From the IMG/VR virus record IMGVR_UViG_3300009104_001827, positions 124,001 to 188,000 of that record: a DNA stretch of 64,000 nucleotides, one strand, 5' to 3'. Below are positions 58,160 through 64,000 of the stretch, one piece after another (the stretch's first letter is position 1; every line of letters begins with the position of its first letter). The position numbers and the translations under genes were made by a program. This DNA comes from a virus. The notes under the pieces were generated by a model. It made no database searches and was not told where the DNA came from. It worked only from the letters and a program-made list of their open reading frames with translations.

Positions 58160-58590
58160 CTCCTCCTACTGGGTATTGCATAAAAACCTACGACCATAAA
58201 GCATAGGTCTAAAAACGAAGAAAGCATAAGCCCCCCCGTAAGCCTCACTACATGAAAGTCCTCTCCTCCAAAAAACCAAGAAAATATACCCCACCTAGTG
58301 TTTTCGCCCTTAGGGACAATAACATCATAACTAATATTTGGATTGTGAGCATAAAACAACATTAAATAACATAAAGTAAATGTTATAGACATAAATAATA
58401 TTCGTCTAGTTATTTTTACGAACGGATCCTTTGCTTGGGCGGCTTGACTTTTAATAGCCGCTTCAATCATCTTCTCATCCCTTGCGGCCAGCATGAGCTG
58501 ATCTTGTCGCTTCTGCTCAAGCCAGGCGTTCAAGATGTTTGCTCCTATCTTGATTCCGGCGCCCAGAATAGTATTTAGAATTGCGCCCAT
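58156..58590 (-). CDS. Membrane protein of the lysis cassette
   Basis: 144 aa from ATG 58590 (overlapping the previous gene by TAATG); a longer reading frame from 58689 lies in the upstream gene and was rejected. The N-terminal helix (GAILNTILGAGIKIGANILN) is amphipathic, then a helical charged part, and two membrane segments (about 75-92 ILFMSITFTLCYLMLFYA and 118-138 LTGGLMLSSFLDLCFMVVGF). It may be a second holin or a lysis regulator. No family is assigned. Confidence 0.6.
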   Translation of the reverse strand: MGAILNTILGAGIKIGANILNAWLEQKRQDQLMLAARDEKMIEAAIKSQAAQAKDPFVKITRRILFMSITFTLCYLMLFYAHNPNISYDVIVPKGENTRWGIFSWFFGGEDFHVVRLTGGLMLSSFLDLCFMVVGFYAIPSRRR

Positions 58591-58772
58591 TATTTTTTGT
58601 TTTTCCCTAGGTCGGCAAGCCCCTGGCCCAAGATATAGGCTATCATGGGGGTCACAATAGTCGTGATATGATCCGCATCCCAGCCCCACCCGAAATGGTG
58701 ATTAAGCATAGGAACAGCGGTGGCCACTACGGCTGCCCAAAATTTCTTGCTGTGGTAGAATTGTTTTTCCAT
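58590..58772 (-). CDS. Small holin-like membrane protein
   Basis: 60 aa. It starts MEKQFYHSKKFWAAVVATAV and has one hydrophobic segment, WAAVVATAVPML, and a second, ITTIVTPMIAYILGQGLADL, then a basic end (GKNKK). This is the layout of small phage holins (charged tail, KFWxAxV and AYILGQGxADL features). It would form the lesion in the inner membrane that releases the lytic protease. Shine-Dalgarno AAGGAG precedes the ATG. Confidence 0.7.
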   Translation of the reverse strand: MEKQFYHSKKFWAAVVATAVPMLNHHFGWGWDADHITTIVTPMIAYILGQGLADLGKNKK

Positions 58773-58793
58773 TATTTTTTCTCCTTATTAAAG

Positions 58794-59738
58794 TTACATT
58801 ATTTCTATAATGGCCCAAAGGGCCGTAATCGCCATTGCTGCAATAATTAAATATTTTTTATTAAACTTTTTCTTCTCAGGCTTTGGATCAGGTTCTGGAT
58901 CAGGTTCTGGATCAGGTTCTTTCTCCTCGGACTTAACGTCTAGATAATAGGGTCCGACGGCATTAATGATCGCATCCCGATATAAAGAATCCTCCATGAA
59001 AAAGTACCCTTTGTTCCCGAACCATCGCCCCCAGCTATTTTGAAACTCCCAATATAGCTTCCCGTCAATCTCCTTCCAGCCAATCATCGACACTGCATGC
59101 CCACCGACAACTTCGGAGGACAAAAACTTATCAGAATTCACAACGCCCGTGCTGTCGGTTTGAAAAAAATGCCTTCTGACCTTAATCGACGTCCATAGAG
59201 GCTCTTTTAATAAAGCCGACTTAATCCGGTCTGTATCTCCCTTGGGAATTACATAGTATCCATTAATCTTATACTTAAGCGCGTTCTCCGGAGCCTCAGG
59301 AGACATGGGCGCCCCCTCCTTGCGGAGGTCTGGCCAATATTTCTCTTCGCAGCACCCTTCTTTGACCAGCCCCTTGCATGCGCCACGGATGGTCGTGCCG
59401 GAATAATCTTCTCCCGGCCAAGGGTCATATAATTGCCCTTTTTTATAAATCCACATAGCACTAGGCTCCTTGTCCTTGAATTCTTCCGTCGAACCGTAAA
59501 CAACGCGGCCGCTGTGGCCAACGCAAGACCCAATTGACCCTTGGTTCTTGACGCGAGGCGTAAGGTCGCGCCTGGAAAACTCCTTTAGATCAACCTCTCT
59601 GGCTCGCCATATCCTTGAAGTGATCCAGTCTCTGGAATCAACGGGGGCATCAGGCACGTTTAATTTACATCTTCCGAAATATTTAGCTCTAGCTTTTTGC
59701 GCTATCCAACTTCCCGATAATATATTTAAGTATTTCAC
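58794..59738 (-). CDS. Papain-like (C1) cysteine protease, C-terminal membrane anchor
   Basis: 314 aa. The C1 catalytic set is complete: Gln66 and Cys72 in KNQGSIGSCVGH, His214 in GGHAVSMIGW and Asn234 in FQNSWG. The core lies at residues 30-260. An (EPDP)n linker (about 274-288, coded by 12-bp repeats) joins a C-terminal membrane helix (about 293-313). It sits directly before the holin-like gene, so it may act as the lysis enzyme or free the membrane. Papain-like peptidases are unusual as phage lysins. It might cleave a proteinaceous host envelope; inference. It overlaps phoH by 50 bp. There is no clear signal peptide. Confidence 0.85.
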   Translation of the reverse strand: MKYLNILSGSWIAQKARAKYFGRCKLNVPDAPVDSRDWITSRIWRAREVDLKEFSRRDLTPRVKNQGSIGSCVGHSGRVVYGSTEEFKDKEPSAMWIYKKGQLYDPWPGEDYSGTTIRGACKGLVKEGCCEEKYWPDLRKEGAPMSPEAPENALKYKINGYYVIPKGDTDRIKSALLKEPLWTSIKVRRHFFQTDSTGVVNSDKFLSSEVVGGHAVSMIGWKEIDGKLYWEFQNSWGRWFGNKGYFFMEDSLYRDAIINAVGPYYLDVKSEEKEPDPEPDPEPDPKPEKKKFNKKYLIIAAMAITALWAIIEIM

Positions 59739-60402
59739 TTCTCAGTATGTCCTCTTTTCCAAATCTAAATGCATGTATACCTCTCTTTACACTTTCCCTG
59801 TCGTTAAACAGGTCAAACATGGCCGGAAATCCACTCTTTCCATTGATGTCGCTCTGCATAAAGTCTCCACAAATAAACAATTTGCAATTCTCCCCAATTC
59901 TAGTGACAAGCGTCGTAAGCTCCTTATAGGTAAAGTTTTGAGCTTCATCTGCAATTACGATCTTATCCTTCCAGTTTGCTCCTCTAAGATAATTTATCGG
60001 CATTGCAGAAATTCTGCCACTTTCAAGCATTTCCCTTTTGGCAGTATTGTTTTTAGGAAGCATTTCATAAAGCTTGTCCTCCAGTGGCGCCATATAGGGA
60101 TTGAATTTTTCATCTATATCCCCAGGCAAGGCCCCAAGCCCCTTTTCTGCGCTCTCAATGACTGTGCGGACATATAGTAAATCCATCTTATCTGACGCAC
60201 TCAAAAGCCTCAACGCAGAATAAACTGCCATATAAGTTTTAGTGGAGCCCGCCGGTCCGGCGACAAACATTATCTTAGTATCATCGTTGAACGCGATAGA
60301 CAAAAACCTTTTCTGCCTATCCGTCAACCTTAGTGAATGGATATGAACGCTTTGTGCCAATTGTGGGATAACAAAATTTTTTTTAGACTTATCGTGAGCC
60401 AT
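59689..60402 (-). CDS. phoH: PhoH-like ATPase
   Basis: 237 aa. The P-loop FVAGPAGSTKTYMA (Walker A variant GPAGSTKT), AVYSALRLLSASDKMDLLYV, then IVIADEAQNFTYKEL (Walker B) and FICGDFMQSDI are the PhoH family signature (superfamily 1-like ATPase). PhoH is frequent in marine phages and often used as a marker; its function is unclear, probably RNA-related. The end overlaps the lytic protease. The ATG has a GTGTA-type box 21 nt upstream, and the promoter region diverges from that of the small gene at 60455. Confidence 0.9.
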   Translation of the reverse strand: MAHDKSKKNFVIPQLAQSVHIHSLRLTDRQKRFLSIAFNDDTKIMFVAGPAGSTKTYMAVYSALRLLSASDKMDLLYVRTVIESAEKGLGALPGDIDEKFNPYMAPLEDKLYEMLPKNNTAKREMLESGRISAMPINYLRGANWKDKIVIADEAQNFTYKELTTLVTRIGENCKLFICGDFMQSDINGKSGFPAMFDLFNDRESVKRGIHAFRFGKEDILRSEILKYIIGKLDSAKS

Positions 60403-60423
60403 TAGCTATATATGTATATACAC
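60403..60423 (-). promoter_or_regulatory. GTGTA-type promoter candidate of phoH
   Basis: Minus strand GTGTATATACATATATAGCTA precedes the ATG at 60402 (first G at 60423). Confidence 0.5.
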
Positions 60424-60439
60424 ACTACAGAACGATAAA

Positions 60440-60454
60440 GTGTACTTATATATA
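60440..60454 (+). promoter_or_regulatory. GTGTA-type promoter candidate of the small plus-strand gene
   Basis: GTGTACTTATATATA directly precedes ATG 60455 and is divergent from the phoH box, 17 bp apart. Confidence 0.55.
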
Positions 60455-60661
60455 ATGAAAGATACCAGAGATATACTGAGCTACCTCAGCAATAATCTTA
60501 ATGGGTACGAATCTACCACTTGGCTTAAAGCGGAAAATGATCTTCTCGACGGGCTCTCGCCCGCAGATATGATACTTGACGGCGAGGCGAGAAGGGTTGG
60601 TAGGATTTTGCCGAAAGAGATAAAGAGAATTAAAGCTAAGAAAAAACAGAAGAAGGCTTAG
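60455..60661 (+). CDS. Small ParS/Xre-like (DUF2384-type) protein
   Basis: 68 aa from ATG 60455, choosing it over GTG 60440 because that lies in the promoter. The segment WLKAENDLLDGLSPADMILDG followed by EARRVGRIL resembles the MbcA/ParS/Xre antitoxin C-terminal domain (W-x3-L-x6-LxGxSPxDxL). The basic C-terminus (KRIKAKKKQKKA) could bind nucleic acid. It is a lone plus-strand gene in a minus block; its last bases overlap the convergent gene by 26 bp. It could be a regulator or a lone antitoxin homologue. No toxin partner is visible. Confidence 0.6.
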   Translation: MKDTRDILSYLSNNLNGYESTTWLKAENDLLDGLSPADMILDGEARRVGRILPKEIKRIKAKKKQKKA

Positions 60662-61376
60662 GCATTAGTTCCTTAGGCCAATATTCGCTCAGATCTAGAG
60701 CGGATTTGAAGCCTGTGGGCGAATGAAGAGGAGCCTTCCTGATTCTGGCAATTATGCCCGGCTTCTGGGCGAATGGTATATTTTCATCTTTCCTAATTTC
60801 TGAAATAGATAGCTCCGCATATAAATCTATTAGACGGTCCCATTGCTTGTGCATGGATTCAGCCTTGCTTAAAAATTTTTCAATTAATAATTCCTTGGGA
60901 ACATTTATAAAAATTTCACTACAAATCAAATCGTCTATTAGATGATTTAGCGGCACCCCCTCAGGAATAGAGCTTTCACCGGAGAAAAATTCTATTGCGG
61001 TAACCTTATGCTTGTCATCGAGATCTTTAATTATGCCCCTGCCAAATGGGTTGGCTTCAAGAATAAACCGATCGACCTGCCCCCGCACCCACTCCTTAGA
61101 CGGTTGACATTCGCCGTATATGAGCTGCCCAGGTCGAACGCCGTCGGGGTTCTCAAAGAGCACCCCCGTGATTTCCGCTTCGTTCTCTATTTTGACAACC
61201 CTTTTTCTGAAAAATTCATAGCAGGCAAAAAAGCTAAATTCTTTATGTCTGGCCTGCCCCTGAGGAATTAATCTCGTGCAGTTTGAAAACAGTCCCCGGG
61301 TAATGAAGCCTGCTTTTGATAGAAAATGCACCTCTACTACGGTGTTGCTCAGAGCTCCATATAATATGTTATCCAT
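60636..61376 (-). CDS. Hypothetical protein downstream of the giant fibre
   Basis: 246 aa. The N-terminal 50 residues look like a small beta domain (LYGALSNTVVEVHFLSKAGF ITRG). The middle carries LFENPDGVRPGQLIYGECQP and the C-terminal half is helical (KELLIEKFLSKAESMHKQWD). No family is recognised. It is 10 bp from the giant fibre and may be its chaperone or a neighbouring structural protein. The 3' end overlaps the small plus-strand gene. Confidence 0.55.
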   Translation of the reverse strand: MDNILYGALSNTVVEVHFLSKAGFITRGLFSNCTRLIPQGQARHKEFSFFACYEFFRKRVVKIENEAEITGVLFENPDGVRPGQLIYGECQPSKEWVRGQVDRFILEANPFGRGIIKDLDDKHKVTAIEFFSGESSIPEGVPLNHLIDDLICSEIFINVPKELLIEKFLSKAESMHKQWDRLIDLYAELSISEIRKDENIPFAQKPGIIARIRKAPLHSPTGFKSALDLSEYWPKELMPKPSSVFS

Positions 61377-61386
61377 AATTGTATTA

Positions 61387-64000
61387 TTAGTCAGTATCTA
61401 CTTTATTACCAGTATCTTCCCAGGAATCTTTCCATTTTGCAGACCCCAGTATCGACAGGAAAAGTTCCCCGTTGGGAATTATGGTTCCACCAGGAAGGGC
61501 ATTCCCTATCTTCTCTTCCCATGAATCACATATTCCGCGCATTCTAGCCAGGCATTGCGAGTGCGCAGCCCCACCGATGTAAATCACTTCGCAATCACCA
61601 TCTACGCCTGCGGCCCCATATTTATCGCAGTATTCAGTTGTGATTTCAATTAGGTCTGCGTCCGTAAATCCCGGATGGCCTTTATATGGGCCGCCGGGTT
61701 GAAAAGTGTTGCTATCACTATAATTCGATGCGACCTGCGGATTTCTAGCGAAAGCTTCAGCCTCCTCTTGGGTGTCAAAATAATCGTTGGGAAATATTGA
61801 CATTGTTCCCGCTAAATTACTGCCCTCCCGGACGCCAGCGGCGCCTTGGTGTTTAGAATTATCATGTGATCCGTCGTAATCATCAAAACCAACAACAGGT
61901 AATTTAAAAGTTCCACCCCCACTCTTTACCCACCAAGGGGGGATATGCTCACCGTCCACGTGGGGAAGAGAGTGGTTAGTATACGGAAATACCGAGTCAC
62001 CCACTGGCGTACCCCCCCAACGGCCGTCAGGATTATAAGCATTCCACGGGTTCGAGGCGCCGACAACATACGAAGTTCCGGCACCAAGATGGGTAGTGAA
62101 TTCATCGGACGAATTTAACCTAAGAAACGCCTGACATTCGTAAAGCTCCCCCTTCCACCAAGCCCGGTCCCCCGGGTAATATTGCGTTCGCGGAGTCATC
62201 GTGACGTATATGTCAGCATTATCTCCCGCGCCCTCAGGTTTCCCTCCTTCACTTAGTTCCCAGCCTCCATAATCCCAAATTCTCTCGAGATTTATATTCT
62301 CCCATAGCCAATTTCTTCCAGCAACCCATTTTCTCGTCTTATGATCGTACCAGGAAAACCCTAGTTTCTCCCTTTCTTTTGCCCTGCGTATCACCCAGTT
62401 TATCGCCGCATCGCGCGAAGCAAACATTTTAGACCCCCTACAGGTTATTGATACATCCTCAGAGTCATAAATATCCGTAGAGCCTTTCAGTATGTTGTCG
62501 CTTCCTGCTTCTGCGTTTATGTACCATTTAGTAAGCTCCTGCTTGTTTCCGGAATCTAGGTAGCTCTCTGAATAAAACGCGCCCTTCGCTCCAGTCAATA
62601 GCCAGCCCAGGGAATCCCCATTTTCACCAATGTATTCCCACTTGTTATTTGCTCCGCCAGGAGCATCATCTCCTGTTCCGTAGCCAGATGCACTTCCCCC
62701 TTCCTCATTAAATCTCCACACCTTCCAAACGCCGCCGTCTTGGGTTTTTACTAAATCCCCCCTATAGTAGCCGGGCGGGGAATATGGACGCACCTGACAG
62801 CCGCCCCATGCCCCCGGTTCTAAGTTGTTGCCGAAACCCCAACCCGACATTTGAAGGGAGGGGTGGAGCTTTCTAAGTAATCGTTCCCATGACTTTTTTC
62901 TTAAAAGGGGCTGGTCATAAGCCTCACCCAACCACATCGGGCCATTCGAGGAATCCGGAAGGAACTGGTTGGTGACTTTCTTCGCTCCGGACCAGTCCAC
63001 CTTACCAAAAGCGTCCCCCACCTCAGTTGGGGGTGTGTTTATCGACGAATTTGCGCCCGCATCCACGTCCGCTTGCGTGGCAATACGATAGTCTCCCCAC
63101 ATCATCGGATGGTCCTCAGCACCCCCCATCGTTGACTCCCCGGGTACGTTGCGATATATGGGGTCCAACACGGTAGGAGATAATCCATCACTGATCTTGT
63201 CGTCATATTCCTCCTGCCACCTAGATTTACTTTCGCTAGGCGGGGGAAAGGGCTCGTAGGAGCCCAAATGCCAAAAGGCATAAATTGCGCAGGTATCCCA
63301 CGCAGCTCCCACACCATGACTGCCGCAATTTTTAGCCAAGAACAGATCTCCATCAGACAATATTACGTCTCCCGCGCAGTGAGGAAGGCTGGCGTTAGTA
63401 TAAGCGCTTCTATATAAGCTTTCTCCTAGTGGTCCAGATCCAGCAGGTTGGGCGGCAGTTCCAGGCTCGCTCGCGTAATACGGCCGATACATCGCAGGCA
63501 AACCATTAGTCATAGTTTCCCAGTCGGCTGCAGACACTCTTCCATATTCCCCCCACGTCGGCCTCCAGTCGAACATTCTCCAGGGATGAAAGAACATTAT
63601 GGAATTGTAAACATTAAAAAGACCCCAATCGTGGCCAACTTGACCACCGTACCAAAGGGCATCTGCACTAAGAACATTCCATCCGCTTTTCTTGGCGATA
63701 AAAGAGGAATCTCCGCGATGCTCCAATTCGCCAATACCCAAACCTAGTTCGCTGGTCCCCGATGCGAAGTTCAGCATGTATTGCCTAATCGAGTCACCGG
63801 CACCCGTGGGCCAATACCCATTGGGCAAGTCAAAAGTCCACTCCTCCCACTCCTCCCCAAACTCATCGACCCAATCGTCAATAGTCTCGTGAAGCTCGCC
63901 ATTGACCCACTCCCGATCCCACCCAGGGAAAACCACGGTATATCTCTTGCCCAGTTCAATATCTTTCGCCCATATTATTTCCGGGGCATAAATCGTCGAT
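61387..64000 (-). CDS. Giant Trp/Gly-rich tail fibre or adhesin (5' end outside window)
   Basis: At least 871 aa; the frame stays open upstream of GTG 63936 to the right edge (TIYAPEIIWAKDIELGKRYT), so the start is not in the window. Tryptophan, Gly, Asp and Pro are extremely common. Recurring segments of the form YxxGDxxxxxxxxWxx, such as TQYYPGDRAWWKGELYECQA, PPGYYRGDLVKTQDGGVWKV and GDVILSDGDLFLAKNCGS, look like carbohydrate-binding module 5/12 repeats. An RREKLGFSWYDHKTRKW-like region breaks the pattern. It is probably a polysaccharide-binding tail protein. The sharing of module type with 18089 and 23699 supports one common receptor class. Confidence 0.65.
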   Translation of the reverse strand, partial: STIYAPEIIWAKDIELGKRYTVVFPGWDREWVNGELHETIDDWVDEFGEEWEEWTFDLPNGYWPTGAGDSIRQYMLNFASGTSELGLGIGELEHRGDSSFIAKKSGWNVLSADALWYGGQVGHDWGLFNVYNSIMFFHPWRMFDWRPTWGEYGRVSAADWETMTNGLPAMYRPYYASEPGTAAQPAGSGPLGESLYRSAYTNASLPHCAGDVILSDGDLFLAKNCGSHGVGAAWDTCAIYAFWHLGSYEPFPPPSESKSRWQEEYDDKISDGLSPTVLDPIYRNVPGESTMGGAEDHPMMWGDYRIATQADVDAGANSSINTPPTEVGDAFGKVDWSGAKKVTNQFLPDSSNGPMWLGEAYDQPLLRKKSWERLLRKLHPSLQMSGWGFGNNLEPGAWGGCQVRPYSPPGYYRGDLVKTQDGGVWKVWRFNEEGGSASGYGTGDDAPGGANNKWEYIGENGDSLGWLLTGAKGAFYSESYLDSGNKQELTKWYINAEAGSDNILKGSTDIYDSEDVSITCRGSKMFASRDAAINWVIRRAKEREKLGFSWYDHKTRKWVAGRNWLWENINLERIWDYGGWELSEGGKPEGAGDNADIYVTMTPRTQYYPGDRAWWKGELYECQAFLRLNSSDEFTTHLGAGTSYVVGASNPWNAYNPDGRWGGTPVGDSVFPYTNHSLPHVDGEHIPPWWVKSGGGTFKLPVVGFDDYDGSHDNSKHQGAAGVREGSNLAGTMSIFPNDYFDTQEEAEAFARNPQVASNYSDSNTFQPGGPYKGHPGFTDADLIEITTEYCDKYGAAGVDGDCEVIYIGGAAHSQCLARMRGICDSWEEKIGNALPGGTIIPNGELFLSILGSAKWKDSWEDTGNKVDTD

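Noticed and set aside
1-64000. tRNA, integrase, reverse transcriptase (diversity-generating element) or transposase
   Set aside because: None was found on reading both strands; the repeats in fibre genes lack a nearby reverse transcriptase.

Overview
The window is a 64 kb piece of a large double-stranded DNA bacteriophage genome (or a contig of one). It carries a portal, large terminase, prohead protease/scaffold, HK97-type major capsid protein and many fibre-like proteins. It also carries a near-complete replisome: DnaB-type helicase, TOPRIM primase, RecA, SSB, DEDD exonuclease and a DNA polymerase III alpha core. Class I ribonucleotide reductase, a dNMP kinase, PhoH and a lysis cassette complete the core set. 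No integrase, rRNA, tRNA, CRISPR array or insertion sequence was seen. No tail tube, sheath or baseplate hub was recognised, so tail type is undecided and much of the genome lies outside. The host is inferred, weakly, to belong to the Planctomycetota-Verrucomicrobiota-Chlamydiota group. The reasons are a Tat-exported DUF1501 protein, a family typical of those phyla, and a ribonucleotide reductase beta subunit of the chlamydial class Ic kind.

Layout. Positions 1-8982 (minus) hold a sugar and glycosyltransferase block, NrdA, a secreted trypsin-like protease and a possible ssDNA-binding protein, ending in a glycosyltransferase broken by a poly-A run at the left edge. Positions 9171-15736 (plus) hold dNMP kinase, a sigma-like factor, SSB, a glycosyltransferase and fibre genes. 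Positions 15737-20624 (minus) hold fibre or adhesin proteins and the portal. Positions 20787-46557 (plus) hold paired DUF2827 glycosyltransferases, two repeat fibres, a J-domain protein, NrdB, a membrane coiled-coil protein and the recA-nuclease-dnaB-primase-Cas4-like nuclease-NUDIX series. These are followed by DUF1501, a vWA/TSP3 surface protein, a ClpP-like protease, the PHP-SET-exonuclease-polymerase operon and ClpC. Positions 46511-64000 (minus) hold the head genes, terminases, a zinc-finger/ERCC4 nuclease, a second sigma-like factor, the lysis cassette, PhoH and a giant fibre that runs off the right edge. One small plus-strand gene (60455) lies inside this block.

Two promoter classes stand out. 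Replication, nucleotide and early-type genes have sigma70-like promoters (TTGACA, 17 bp, TATTAT-like). In four cases the -10 box lies exactly 6 nt before the start codon, so these mRNAs should be leaderless. Many structural, lysis and accessory genes instead carry a GTGTA box followed by A/T-rich sequence, mostly 12-18 nt before the start codon. This is a candidate phage-specific (late) promoter, and two phage sigma-like factors are encoded that could read it.

The most unusual content is the polymerase operon, in which the PHP domain is a separate and degenerate gene and a SET-domain methyltransferase sits between it and the proofreading exonuclease. Also notable are the phage ClpC/ClpP/J-domain set, the DUF1501 protein, the Val-type class Ic NrdB, the zinc-finger/homing-repeat/ERCC4 nuclease, and a lysis cassette with a papain-like protease and an EF-hand spanin-like lipoprotein. 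There is no gene-free stretch longer than 300 bases.
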